Notes under the pieces: generated by a model
Database searches by the model: none
What the model was told of the DNA's origin: nothing
What the model saw: the letters and a program-made list of their open reading frames with translations, nothing else
Position numbers and translations under genes: made by a program
In this document: in pieces, positions 1-10,381 of the stretch
How the letters are laid out: each line of letters opens with the position of its first letter
Position numbering within the stretch: position 1 is the stretch's first letter
Assembly (NCBI GenBank): GCA_030765055.1
Contig: CM060947.1
Location: 62,113,500 to 62,177,499, forward strand
Direction of reading: 5' to 3'
Origin: Mantis religiosa
Lineage: Eukaryota; Arthropoda; Insecta; Mantodea; Mantidae
Length of the DNA stretch: 64,000 bases

Positions 1-1140
1 TGTAAGTTTGTATGTTGGTGAATTTATACTGCTAACTATAGGTCTCATTGTTATGGATGGTTTGTGTATTTTGGGTAAGCCATAAAGTCTAGGTAAGGTT
101 GGGTTATCTGGTTTAACTGCATATTTGTTTGATATTATACTTGATTTTGCTATTGTTTTTTCAAATGATTTTAAGCAAGCTATTAATGGATTTTTGTTAA
201 TGGTTTCATATTCACTGTTAGTTAGCATTTCTTCCATTTTTTCAAGGTAATCAGATTTATCCATTATGACTATTTTGTTACCTTTGTCTGCCTTGGTGTA
301 TATGACGTTTTTTTTTGTTTCAATGAATGGATAATATTTTGTTTGCTCTTCTGAACGGATCTGGTTTTTATTTCTTCCAAAATATTTTCACATTGGCTTT
401 TAAGTGGATTTTGTTTTGATACTGGTAGACACTGTGCCGAAATGTTTATATCTGCAATGTAGTCCTCAATTTCGTTTGAAAAACTTACGCAAGTTTTTAA
501 TCCTTTGTTTAGAAGACCTAATTCTTTTGTGGAGAAATTTTGATTAGATAGATTTACAACGTTTTCAAAGTTTTGCGTCTTTGTTTTTTTGTTTACGCTA
601 CTTATTGCCGTTTTGCATTTAGCGTGTGGACTAATTGCTGTTGGACTCAAGTTTCTATTTCCGATGTGTCTCTTATTCTTAAACTTTTTTTCGGTATGGT
701 ATCGATGTGAAGAAATGTTCATCAAATTGGTCAATTTGTACTTGAATTTTTCGGTTTTTGTTTTCATTTTCTTGCTTAGCATTGTCAAATAGTTTTGTTC
801 GAAGTTATCCCACATCGTGTTTCCCAGTGTTTTCGTTAAAACTGAATGAAGTTTATAAAGTTTCAATTCCGTTTCTTCCAAATGTTTATAATGTTTATTG
901 ATTTCTAGCTGTAAAACTTTTCTCTCGGCGGCTCTGTGTTGTTGATTTCCGTTGCCTGGTTTTACTATCCTCCGGAAAAATCGGGGTGTAACTTTATTTT
1001 GTAAACATAGTTTTATGAATTTTATGTTTGCAAAAAGATTTCTCTTCTTTTCATGCAGTTTTAAGAATGTTTTTATTTCTTGCTTATTACCAAAATTTTC
1101 ATTGAATCCGTCATGCGTTTTAAATTTTAAATAGGTTACC
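1..1140 (-). pseudogene. Penelope-like element, N-terminal half of reverse transcriptase
   Basis: Read on the - strand, this is open from about 1134 down to the left window edge apart from one frameshift near 361. The N-terminal part contains NLSNQNFSTKELGLLNKGLK, a pattern typical of PLE proteins before the RT fingers. After the frameshift the frame gives YTKADKGNKIVIMD and then PRLYGLPKIHKP and MRPIVSSINSPTYKL, the first RT motifs of Penelope-type enzymes. PLE reverse transcriptases copy the element RNA into chromosomal DNA. The palm with the catalytic aspartates lies beyond base 1, so the copy is cut by the window. The adjoining segment on the right is the other half of such an element in opposite orientation. 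Family assignment is firm; activity is excluded by the frameshift. Confidence 0.85.
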
Positions 1141-1224
1141 TTATCGCCATATTGTCAGCTGTTGTTACGTGCGATCAGTTGGTATAATTTCCACTTCTTG
1201 AAGACTTGTTTGCCTATTTTATAA

Positions 1225-2352
1225 ATCCTACATGAGTGCACTAGAAATAAGGATCACTAAAGGTTTCCCATGGATGTTCAAACTCTGGCAAAGATATGTA
1301 GATGACATATTTGCCATAGTGCCAAAAATAACAAATCAGTGATGCACTAAAGCTTTTAAATATTCAAGAAAAAAGCATCAAGTTCACTGTAGAAGTTGAA
1401 AAAGACGAGTATTTACCATTTTTAGATCTAAAAATAATCAGAAATAAAAATAGAATAAACTTTGGCATTTACAGAAAACCAACACAGACAGACAACTACA
1501 TAAAAGCTAATGGCTACAATCCAAGATCCCACAAACAGGCAATCTTTAATAGTTTAGCACACAGACTGGTCAACATCCCTCTCACAGCAGAAGAATACAA
1601 AATAGAATACAACAAAATTATTGAAATAGCACAGAAAAATGACTTTCCCAAATCACTAGTAGACAAAAAAGTGAACTTAGCAAAAAAGAAGAAACTACTA
1701 AAGGAAACCACAACCCTCTCAGCTACAGAAACTAAAATGATCTTCAAAAAATTCACTTAGCATCCATGGGCCTTTGATAAATTCAAAAAAGTCTTAAAAA
1801 AACAAAACATTCAACTAGCTCCAGTGAACCATTACTCCTTAAAAAACCTAATTTGCTCAAACATCAAAGATGCCATTCCATCTAACAAAAAATCTGGTAT
1901 ATATCAAATTGAGTGCTGTGACTGTAGTCAAATTTATATTGGAAAAACCAAAAGAAATTTAGAAACAAGAGCAAAGGAACACTTTAGGAACATAAAATAC
2001 AAACAATTAGAAAAATCAGCAGTTGCCATGCATTTTTGGGAAAAAAACCACAACATAAATCCAGAACCAAAATTACTAAAACATACAACAGGGAAACAAG
2101 AACTGTCCACATGGGAACAAATCTTTATTTCAAAAAATAGAAACAAAATATTCAATTTCGACATCCCCCAGAAAGATTTGTTCAGCAAGTTCCTCGAACC
2201 GCCACCAGAGGAGACCGATGACAAAATATTGCCAGCTACACCAATGAGAACAAGTCGATGTCCGGCTGAAGATAGAGGGAAGGCCTCAGAAACCGGTTCC
2301 GGGAAAATTTAAAACTAAGTGTTGTTTTGTGTCATTAATCGACTCCTAATTA
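1225..2352 (+). pseudogene. Penelope-like element, C-terminal RT and GIY-YIG endonuclease
   Basis: The + strand holds the RT catalytic motif LWQRYVDDIFAI around 1285-1318, then FTVEVEKDEYLPFLDLKII and FGIYRKPTQT, which follow the YVDD box in Penelope-like enzymes. From 1824 the frame ends in a GIY-YIG endonuclease domain: SGIYQIECCDCSQIYIGKTK with the following R and EH (TRAKEHFRNIKY). The GIY-YIG domain nicks the target in PLE insertion. The frame is broken by a stop or shift after YVDD (about 1338) and by a stop at 1758. The sequence after the stop codon at 2310-2312 (AACTAAGTGTTGTTTTGTG...) is the element's 3' tail; it recurs at 13892 and 44129. It joins head-to-head with the - strand half at 1-1140. 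Confidence 0.85.
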
Positions 2353-2526
2353 ATTTAATTTATACAACAACACTGTTTTCAACACTTCCATGAAAGGATT
2401 TATTCATAATTTACTAATTGTGTGGTGAAAATTATTGGGAGGGGATTTGATAAGTCGTATTATTCGTCACAAGTAGGACCAATTAGATCTAAGACATTTT
2501 CATAGCAATGGTAAATGCAAGGAATC

Positions 2527-2805
2527 ATAGATGGTTAATGCTGTGAGTAATATTGTGGCATGAGATGTGGATGAGTTTGTTGCAGAACAAAAAGCAGCCT
2601 CCACCTTGGAGAATACCGACTATTCAGCTAAATTTGAACATCACAGCTTATCATAAATCTCTTACACATTATAGATGGTTAATGCTGTGATTACTATTGA
2701 GGCATGAGATGTAGATGAGTTTGTTGCAGAACAAAAAGCAGCCTCCACCTTGGAGAATACCGAATATTCAGCTAAATTTGACAGCTTATCATAAATTTCA
2801 TACAG
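2527..2805 (+). repeat. Tandem duplication, period about 144 bp
   Basis: Two adjacent copies begin at 2527 and 2671 with ATAGATGGTTAATGCTGTGA and continue with TTTGTTGCAGAACAAAAAGC and the same downstream text, differing at a few bases. They lie at the 5' side of a non-LTR retrotransposon RNase H region and repeat its KQPPPWRIP coding segment, so this is a local duplication inside an old retroelement. Confidence 0.85.
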
Positions 2806-2966
2806 ATGCATCTACCTATAAACAGTTGTTTCATTAAATAACTATTATCTACCCTAACCATGCAAACATCTACACTGATGGTTCCAGAAAGGATAACAAC
2901 AATGGATGTGCTGTAATTCTCCCAGATAGGAAGCTCCAGTTGAAATTTTCTAATCATTATTCCATA
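2527..2966 (+). pseudogene. Non-LTR retrotransposon RNase H domain, left part
   Basis: On the + strand, HTDASTYKQLFH, a stop, then ITIIYPNHANIYTDGSRKDN and GCAVILPDRKLQLKFSNHYSI is the first half of a ribonuclease H domain as found in the C-terminus of I- and Jockey-type retrotransposons (YTDGS with the first catalytic aspartate). The reading frame stops at 2966 only because a Penelope-like element is inserted there; it continues at 5191 in the same frame. RNase H removes the RNA template after reverse transcription. One in-frame stop and the tandem duplication show the copy is dead. I cannot name the clade. Confidence 0.75.
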
Positions 2967-3034
2967 AATAATCGTAAGCTTTCACGGCTGGAGTCTAATT
3001 TGAAGATAGAAGAATTTCCCGGGCTCAGGAGCAG

Positions 3035-3094
3035 TGGTCTGATGAAGTTGGAACATCCATACCTTTCGTTCATGTCTGCGGTGAACATCATCAG
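3035..3094 (-). ncRNA. Hammerhead-ribozyme-like motif in PLE terminus
   Basis: On the - strand CTGATGA (3094-3088) is followed by a 5-bp stem GTTCA/TGAAC with a 9-nt loop, then GAAA (3067-3064) and a short helix-III-like segment. This matches the CUGANGA - stem II - GAAA core of hammerhead ribozymes, which are known in the terminal repeats of Penelope-like elements. Stem III is mismatched in this copy, so it is probably inactive. Cleavage helix I was not verified. Confidence 0.4.
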
Positions 3095-3148
3095 TGGTGG
3101 CATGGTCTGAGTCTTCTGGGTGAAGTTTCAGTCATAACTGATTCACTA

Positions 3149-4530
3149 TACCTTGTTTCACGTAAGCTTGCCCAGTATCTCTTAATGGTCACGTGACCTA
3201 ATCACCTCTCAATGGCTGCTGTTGTGGTAATGACAGTTGTGCAGTAAAAATTAGTTCGTTATTTAACATGGCAATATATCGTTATATGTTGGAAGAGAAT
3301 TGTCAAATTTATATTTTCGTAACTGTTTGAATTAAATATATTACGCAACAGAGTTGATTTATCTGAAATGCCTGTTAATTCTTAAACGAAGTAAAGAGGA
3401 GGTTCCTTTGCTCTCAAGCACATGGCACGATAGCACGTGATTTAGCGGTAGTGGTGACATATGTTTATATGACTTTTATTGCTGACCTTGTTTTGAACTG
3501 GATTAGTCATATATCGCCATTCGAGAGTGCGAGAGCTAAATTATTTTATTGATCGTTTATTGCGCATGTACTTATTATATGTATAGTGACAGAGTCTACC
3601 GCCAGTTTTTCGCTGAAGCATCGCAAGGGAAAACCTTTACAAAGCGGCGAAAAAAGAATTGTGTTGCATGTGTTTAATGCACTCACAGAGAAGAATCCAT
3701 CTTTGTCAGTGAGAGAAATCGAACAGCTGTGCTCTGAAGTTACAGGTGTGAGTGTTAGATCCGTAGGAACATCACGACATGAAACTGAGAAAACAGGAAA
3801 ACTTACCACTCCAGGCAAAAGCAGGAATAAACAAAAGTGCGTGCTCGGAGAAAATACGTGAAAAGTGTTGTGCGTCGTCATGTGCATAGTTTTTTCTTTA
3901 GAAACGAACTCCCTAACATAAGTAACATTTTGTCTGATGTAAATGAGGATGCAGATTTACCAAATTTCAGCAGATTGCTTATACAGCTGGGATTTGTGAA
4001 TGAAAAACGAGGCAAGAAAAATGTGCTAAAAGACAGAGGCGGTATTGCTGTGTGGCGAAGATGTTATTTAAGGACAACCAGACTGCACCGAGATACAAGT
4101 CGCAAAATATACTACCTTGACGAGACTTGGGAGAATGAAGAACACACGAAAAGTGAGGTATGGCATGACATGACTTTCAAGACTGAAAGACAAGCATTTT
4201 TGAAAGGTATGTGTGCTGGTTTAAAAAATCCCAGTGGAAAAGGCCAAAGGCCTTTCATTATAAACTCTTTCAGTTTCATTGCTCAGTCATTCTGTTTCAA
4301 TTTGCTCAGTTCATTATAAACTTGTATTTTTGCATGCCTTCATATCCTTATTTGTATGATTTTATTTATCTTCCCGGCAATTATTACGACGTTTGCTACA
4401 GGTTTAAATGTGACGGAAAGGCACTGCCTATGGCCTATGGCGCGAAAGCATTAGCCAATTAGGGCGAGGGGGAGGTAGTTGAATGCGGAGTGATACATTT
4501 CAGCGGGGCAAGGTTATATGAAACAGAGAT
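3149..4530 (+). mobile_element. TA-targeting DNA transposon, copy 1 (internally deleted)
   Basis: The element is bounded by TA at 3147-3148 and 4531-4532. Its ends are imperfect terminal inverted repeats: TACCTTGTTTCACGTAAGC on the left and ATCTCTGTTTCATATAACC (- strand) on the right, both continuing with CTTGCCC-like text. It carries the N-terminal and middle part of a transposase but not the rest. A second copy sits at 18856-20216 in the opposite orientation with the same ends and the same missing C-terminal part. TA duplication places it in the IS630/Tc1/mariner supergroup. It inserted into the left terminus of a Penelope-like element. Confidence 0.85.
3586..4259 (+). pseudogene. Truncated IS630/Tc1/mariner-type transposase
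   Basis: The frame begins MTESTASFSLKHRKGKPLQS at 3586 and contains a helix-turn-helix-like stretch (NPSLSVREIEQLCSEVTGVS), as expected for the DNA-binding part. After a frameshift near 3840-3855 it continues with RHVHSFFFRNELPNISNI and ends with KIYYLDETWENEEHTKSEVW and RQAFLKGMCAGLKNPSGKG. LDETW and GLKNPSGKG resemble the first catalytic-aspartate region of an uncharacterised DDE transposase family found in insects; this comparison is from memory of the family. The second and third catalytic residues are absent: after 4250 the sequence is non-coding. A non-autonomous derivative is the best reading. Confidence 0.7.
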
Positions 4531-4532
4531 TA

Positions 4533-4996
4533 ACTGGCTATGCAGCTGTATTTGTACTTGGTCTGCCGTCTCGTGGTTGGCTCGGCTAGCGCTCCAATGT
4601 AGTCAAAACTTGATTGGTTTACGTGTTTCCTGTGAATATTGTAGTGTTTGATCTGCTCAAGGATCAGATGCCAGTTTTTGTTTAATTTTAAAGCTTCCTC
4701 CTTCCTGTTAAAATTGTAGGGGTGTTTGTAAATCTCTATGGTTTCCTGTTGTGGTCTGGCATGATAGTGTGGCATAGATGAAAGGACTGATGCTTCCTGG
4801 TATTGGATTATGTGTTCCCCTTCTGCCCAAAGTGCATGTTCAGCAACTGCGGACTTCTTGGGGTGGCCTAGATGGCAACATCTCTTGTGTTCCGTGAGCC
4901 GGGTGTTGACGCTACCTTGTGTAGTGCCTATATAGACTGAACCACAAGAGCAAGGGATTTTGTATACACCGGCCGAAGTAAGTGGGTCCCTAGGAT
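4533..4996 (-). pseudogene. PLE GIY-YIG endonuclease domain, C-terminal part of ORF
   Basis: Reading the - strand from about 5050, LLRSTKDPRDPL leads into TSAGVYKIPCSCGSVYIG (about 4991-4935), then RLTEHKRCCHLGHPKKSAVA and the end of the protein at 4533. The GVYKIPC-x2-GSVYIG pattern with the following EH is a GIY-YIG nuclease. This is a different PLE lineage from the copy at 1-2352, whose motif is GIYQIECCDC. No RT domain is present between the inverted termini, so it is an inactive remnant. The stop codon is formed at the TA target site of the transposon at 3149-4530. Confidence 0.75.
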
Positions 4997-5100
4997 CTTT
5001 AGTGGAGCGTAATAACGAACTGATTTGTCTTGTGGGCTTCGCCAGTTAGTGAATCAGTTGTGACTGAAACTTCAACTAGAAGACTCAGACTACGCCAGCA

Positions 5101-5158
5101 CTGATGATGTTCACCGCAGACGTGAAAGAAACATATGGATGTTCCAACTCCATCAGAC
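5101..5158 (+). ncRNA. Hammerhead-ribozyme-like motif, best copy
   Basis: CTGATGA (5101-5107), stem II TTCAC/GTGAA (5110-5114 with 5122-5126), GAAA (5128-5131), then stem III CAT-ATGG-ATG (5132-5141) closed by A5131-T5142. This is the order and spacing of a minimal hammerhead core with a three-base-pair helix III, the form reported for Penelope-like elements. The copy near 58740 has CGT-TTGG-ACG at the same helix, a compensatory change. Helix I pairing looks weak, so catalytic activity is uncertain. Confidence 0.5.
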
Positions 5159-5190
5159 CTGGCTCCTGAGCCCGAAAAATTCTATCTTCA

Positions 5191-6168
5191 CATTATTCCA
5201 TATCCTCCTGCGAACTTTCTTCACTTAAGCAAGCTTTGATATGCATAATACAATCTAGTGAGAGTAGGTTTCTTATAATTTCTGATTCACTAATTAAGTT
5301 CTCTCCAAAGTCTCAGAGACCGATCAACTGACCTTCAACTGCTTCAGGACATTCACAGTCTATTTCATTGCTCTAAATAAAATGAAAATTGTTACTTTCA
5401 TGTGGATCCCTTCACATTGTGGCATTAAGGGAAATGAAGAAGCGGATAAAGCTGCTAAAGAAGTAAGTCAATTAACAGACTTAGATGGACAACAAACAGT
5501 ACCTTATCAGGATATTACAAAATACTTCTCTAGAGTAATAAATACAAAATGAAAACATCTGGAATCAATCGCCTCCAGAAAAGGTACATGTGGTAAGGAA
5601 AGGGGACACTAGCTCTTCCCCTGTCTACTCTCTAAGCAGGAAGGAGCAGGTGATTATCTCACGTCTCCACATTGGTCATTCAATGTTAACCCACTCATAC
5701 CTCCTTAGCAAAGGCTGACCACTGCACTGTGAAGTCTGCAACACCCGCTTCACGGTAAACCATCTTCTCACAGAATGCAAGGAATACACTTCACAAGACA
5801 GCTTCATCACATCCCTGGAGACTTATCCACCATTCTGAACATGCCATCCAACTTGAGACACATACTGCTATTCCTCAAAAGTACAAACTTGTATACGAAA
5901 ATCTAATTCTACGGATACCACTTTAGAATATACATAAGTAATGCAAAAAATTGATTGTCTAAATACTACTGTTATACTGATTGTTATTCAGAACTTTAAC
6001 CTTATGGTTTATAGATATTGAATACCCTTTGTCATATTGATTAGTTATTTATTGTTTTCATGTTGTTGTTTAAATAATTGTAACCAATTTATTGTATACA
6101 CTGTATTATACAAAATAGTTGCGACATAACCTAGTTAAGGCAACTCTAAATAAATAAATTAATTAAAA
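5191..6168 (+). pseudogene. Non-LTR retrotransposon RNase H, right part, and 3' end
   Basis: The frame resumes exactly after the PLE insertion with HYSISSCELSSLKQALICI, and in a shifted frame TFMWIPSHCGIKGNEEADKA (about 5399-5460), the last RNase H motif with its conserved histidine and aspartate. Then come HIGHSMLTHSYLL and a cysteine/histidine-rich tail (CEVCNTRFTVNHLLTEC) usual after RNase H in I/Jockey-like elements. Several frameshifts and stops follow. The 3' untranslated region ends in ATAAATAAATTAATT and a run of A at about 6164-6173, the expected 3' terminus of a retrotransposed copy. Confidence 0.75.
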
Positions 6169-6173
6169 AAAAA

Positions 6174-6976
6174 AGCAGCCATATGCATCATCAAAGAAGA
6201 GGAAGAATCTGAAAATAAAGTAAGGCCTACCAGTGGCATGTGCAGTGGCAGAAGTTTAGCATAGATATTTATCTATTTTAGGGAGGGAGGTTGAAAATAA
6301 TTTGTGTGCACCTGGAGGACTAGAAAATATAATGAATAAAGTTCCAAATGGAGATCTATTTTGAACTATTTTATTATGCAACAGTAATTGTTTTTGTTGC
6401 ATTTAGGAGCTTATTCTTATTATTATTTGTGTACTATATTATTAAAATAACAATTTTACATCCAGAAAAAGAGTATTTATTACATCTTATGTAATTTCAT
6501 ACCCATAATTTTAAAATTATCCAAATCAAAGGAACATAGATATTATATAATATTTAATTACTGTTTCCTAGCCAGTAAATAAGTTAAATTACAAAGTGAG
6601 TGCAGACACCTATTTGACCATGGTCAGTAAGCCCGGAAACCACTCCATCTGATTGAAATATTCCAGTTGCAAGGAAAGATGCCCATTTCACCTTTAATTC
6701 TAATTACAAAACCTTGAATTGCAAGAAAAATACACAAAATATGAGTACATATATTTTGTAAATGTATTTCAGATTTCAATAAACCTTAATTTTTAAACAA
6801 TTTTTCTGAAAAAATCGTTTTTAATACTTATCATTTTATTGCAAAGCCAGATTGAAATAACTTTTTATGAATTAATAAAACCAAACTGATCTTTAAAATC
6901 CCAGAAAAAACATATGATCATTTTCAAGCTCAAAACAATACTGAAACTGAGATACAATCAGCTGTTTTGTTTAATT
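6174..6976. other. Non-coding AT-rich interval
   Basis: No reading frame, splice-bounded exon or recognisable repeat could be supported here. Confidence 0.5.
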
Positions 6977-7236
6977 TTTTTTTTTTTTTTTTTAATTTTT
7001 TGAAGTCCTCCAACGTAGGTATTATTGGACAGTGAATGAAATGGGTGAAATGATACTCAGATGAGCCCAGGGTCTATAGAGCTTAAGAGTTACCTGACAT
7101 TCATCTTTCAGGATTAGGGAAAATCCTGGTAAAAACCATATCCAGATAACTCATTCTGACCGAGATTTGAACACAAGGCCTCTTTAATGTGCAGGAGACA
7201 TGCACATTCTAAAAAGGCAGACACCAGTTTGTTCAC
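6977..7236 (-). mobile_element. tRNA-derived SINE, family A
   Basis: Read on the - strand, a diverged tRNA-like head with the B-box-like GTGTTCAAATCTCGG is followed by AGTTATCTGGATATGG, GGGTTTTCC-type text, GAATGTCAGGTAACTC, GACCCTGGGCTCATCTGAGT, TTTCACCCATTTCATTCACT and an A-rich tail (the T run at 6978-6994). The same body occurs at 30655, 40836, 48765 and 53682, which defines the family. Non-autonomous; mobilised by a LINE. Confidence 0.8.
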
Positions 7237-7282
7237 ATATGTAACAAGAATTGGGTGCGTTAGGCTGGTATGAAATTGTAGA

Positions 7283-7509
7283 TTAACAGAGTGTCGAAAA
7301 GAAGGAAAGGTATTTTACTGAAGAAGAGTTCTTCGTTTGTGCTAGATTACTTTGGTAATCATTTGAAATATTCTTTGAAAGAGAAATTGAGGCAGGGGAA
7401 CACATTTGTTCTGGAAGAACCTCACAAATTGCAACCATTTGATGTCCTGATAAATAAGCCTCTTCAAATGGAATATGAGAGAGGAATGGAACAAATGGAT
7501 GATTGATGA
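7283..7509 (+). pseudogene. Pogo/jerky-like DDE transposase fragment
   Basis: KKSSSFVLDYFGNHLKYSLKE followed by EPHKLQPFDVLINKPLQMEY resembles the DDE_1 catalytic region of pogo-like transposases, in which LLVLD-F-GH precedes G-T-x-LQPLDV-x-NKPFK. Only this piece, with the second catalytic aspartate region, is present. It is a fragment about 75 residues long, unrelated in position to the larger pogo relic at 53310-55610. Confidence 0.5.
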
Positions 7510-8540
7510 AACCCAATACAAATTAATAGTGAATGGTACTTTGAAATAACCAATTACTATTACATTTTGGTTGTGAATTTCTGCAACCCTTGTTCTCATA
7601 AGCTTTATCAATGTGCTCCTGTTGCCAGTTGAATTCATTGTATCTAGATAACGATAGGTTCCCATGCGATTGAATATACAATCAATTATTAATTATAATT
7701 GCCCTCCCATTGCCATAAGTAGAAATAATCAAAATGCTACAAAATACCAATAGATTACTCCAAAAATAAAACATTTGCGTACTCTTCTCAAAATTGCTAC
7801 AGTGCAAAAGAATGATAATAACAACTTAAATTTCACTGATGCCGAGTTAAAAAATCTAAAAATGACCAATCTATGTAGTCAAGTCAAAAATGTAGCATCA
7901 GCAATAGAATTCTGAGCTCTCAAAATGTAATTAAAGCCAGTTTGAAAGTAATTTAACGAATTACGCAAGTCTCTACCTATCAATGATAACTTGCACATTC
8001 AAATTCAAGTTGGTGATACCATAATGGATGCCAAAGCAATAGCTGAAATAATGAACAATCATTTTGCCTCAGTTGGAAGTAATTTTCACTTGAATCAAAA
8101 TCTAAAAATAGTGTCACCAATTATGTCTGAGAAATCAAAAAATACCAATAGCATTTTTTTACGTCCTACATGTAAGAAAGAAGTTCTTGAGGTAATAAAG
8201 ACTCAAAATCTAAAAACAACACTGGCCTGGATGGTTTACCTATCTCTCTGATAAAGGTGTGTAGCCAAGAAATAGCAAATCCTCTTGTTGAAATAATAAA
8301 CTCTTGCTTTTAATATGGCATTTTCCCTGATAAACTGAAGATAGCTAAGGTTATATTGGTATTTAAAAAGGGATCTAGAAAGCACAGAAATAACTATAGA
8401 CCAATATTGAGCAAATCACACATAATCATTTAACAAAATTTTAACTAAATGCAACTTGATTCCCAAGCAACAAAATGGCTTTGTGAGCAATAAATCCACT
8501 CTGTGCCTTATCAGACCTTGTTGAAATGGTTATAGAAATT

Positions 8541-8706
8541 GTAGTTAATTGATGGAATTTAATCATTTCTCCACACTAGCCATATATAGGCTAAGGTTTT
8601 TGATAGAGTCAACATGAAAAATTCAATGCCATGGCCAGGATTTTAACCATGGATCCGTGGTTCATCTCCCGGCCATGGCATTGAATTTTTCATGTTGACT
8701 CTATCT
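8541..8706. mobile_element. SINE family B insertion containing an inverted dimer
   Basis: The 15-mer ATGGTTATAGAAATT flanks it at 8526-8540 and 8707-8721, so it entered as a single insertion. The first ~63 bases are the family's GTTAATTGATGG... 5' segment. The rest is a hairpin of about 35-bp arms: GATAGAGTCAACATGAAAAA and its reverse complement at the other end, with the tRNA-like B-box region (CCGTGGTTCA) near the centre. It splits the RT frame of the CR1-like element. Confidence 0.85.
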
Positions 8707-9835
8707 ATGGTTATAGAAATTATTGAATCAGATACATATACTGCTGCTGTTGTATTAGATCTTACAAAGGCTTTTGACTGTGTGGACACAAACAAATTAT
8801 TAAATCAGCTACACAATCCAGGCATTAGAGGAATAGCAAACAAATTAATAAAATCCTTTATGTCAAATAGAAAGCAACTTGTGACCATAAATACAGAAAA
8901 TAAAGAACATGATTCATAGATGCAGGATCTCACTTATGGTATACTAGGGTTCTATGTTAGGACCTTTATTATTTATATTCATGACATAAATGAAATTATA
9001 CCAGATAATGCCAAACTAGTACAATATGTTGATGATACAACCATCTCAGTTTGTAATAAAAAATTTTGTGCACTAGGCAGAAGTATAAAATATACTGTAT
9101 ATATCATAGTTATGTACTTTGATAACCTAAATATGTATGTAAATGCAGCTAAATGTGAACTATCACTTTTGGATTTAAAACAGTTGAGTCATCGTTACAG
9201 CTTTCCATAAACCACAATGTGGTCCACAGCGTAAACTCAGTAAATCTACTAGGAGTGAATATAGATAAATCATTTACCTATGTTGGACACATAATGAAAC
9301 TGGGATCAACTATTAGCAAAAACTTATGTGTTTTGAAGTATTTAAATAAGTATATACCAACTGAAGCAGCGATAGCTATGTACTACTCCCTTTCTCTCGC
9401 ATAAGGCTTATGCAATGGAATTATGGGCACCACATCTAAAACAAATTTTAGCAAAATATGTATTCTGCAAAAAAGGGCAATACGATACTTAGGCAAACTA
9501 AAATTTAATGAGACATATAGAAATTCCTTTAAGTAATTAAACATATTAACCCTCTCAAGCCGATATATTTACAAAACCATTATATGTTGTATGAAATATA
9601 ACTCTTTGTCACTAACCAACTCTGATGTTCATAGATACATACTAGACATAGAAATGATTATGCAATTCCTAGTCACGGATTACATTTGTTTGAAAATATG
9701 CCTAGTTTTGCTGGAATAAAATTTTATAATGGACTGCTGGAAGAAGTACAGAAATGGCACAATATTAATTTTAAGAAATTTAAACAACTGTTAAAACAGT
9801 TCTTGATTAGTAAATATTTTTACAGTACAAGGAAT

Positions 9836-10381
9836 GATGATGATAATGATAGTTGGCACTACAGGCCATGTAGGCCCTTGGTCTCCCTAACCACCCTCTT
9901 CCATTCTACTTGGTCCTCTGCTTTTCTTCTCCAGCATTTAATCCCCAACTTTCTCAAGTCATCTTCTACATCATCTACCCATCTTTTCCTGGGTCTTCCT
10001 CTTCTCCTTCTGCCATCCAGCTTTCTTATGAATATCTTCTTAACTACACTGGTTTCCAGCATTCTCTGCACATGGCCAATCCACCTTATTCTTTGTTGTT
10101 TAATTTTCACTACTATATTTGGTTGTCCAAATAGACATTGTAACTCCAAGTTAGTCTGCATTTTCCATCCATCCAGGTCCCTTATTGCTCCAAATATATT
10201 TCTCAAAATCTTCCTTTCCCACCGTAATAACCACTGTTCTTCTCTGGTTGTCAACACCCAACTTTCTGAACCATACATTATTATTGGTCTCAGTACAGTT
10301 GTATATATTTTAATTTTCGTATTCCTACTGACGTTCCTTGATTTAAACATATTTTGCAAGGCATAGAAATATCTGTTACCA
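9836..10381 (-). pseudogene. Non-LTR retrotransposon 3' end, C-terminal ORF2
   Basis: A 166-residue open frame (10359 to 9859) reads YGSESWVLTTREEQWLLRW, IRWIGHVQRMLETSVVKK and GRRRRGRPRKRWVDDVEDDL, the very C-terminus of RT proteins in a widespread animal non-LTR group (RTE-like by its short-repeat tail; clade not settled). The 3' end is a small ATC/ATT repeat (9832-9852). Flanking ACAGTACAAGGAAT (9822-9835) and ACAGTATAAGGAAT (10382-10395) form a target duplication with one mismatch. It is a 5'-truncated insertion in the 3' region of the CR1-like element. Confidence 0.75.

Larger units (their letters stand above)
2955..5202 (-). mobile_element. Penelope-like element insertion with 12-bp target duplication
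   Basis: The 12-mer CATTATTCCATA occurs at 2955-2966 and 5191-5202 and brackets an insertion (2967-5190) in the RNase H frame of a non-LTR element. The insertion starts on the left with a + oriented terminal region (2967-3147) and ends on the right with the same region in - orientation (5041-5190), giving an inverted-terminal arrangement often seen for PLEs. Between them lies a GIY-YIG coding remnant (-). A DNA transposon at 3149-4530 later split the left terminal region at a TA dinucleotide; the uninterrupted version of that site is present at about 5043-5055. Confidence 0.8.

Noticed and set aside
2255..2306. Hammerhead-like core CTGAAGA ... GAAA in the PLE at 1225-2352
   Set aside because: Stem II has a bulge and no NUH triplet follows the CCGG-TT-CCGG hairpin, so the match is too weak.
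2527..2805. CRISPR-like direct repeat
   Set aside because: Only two long units, no spacers, eukaryotic context; a tandem duplication.
3546..3887. 113-codon - strand frame in the TA transposon
   Set aside because: It lies opposite the recognisable transposase frame and shows no motif.
7342..7665. 107-codon - strand frame
   Set aside because: It overlaps the pogo-like fragment on the other strand and has no recognisable motif.
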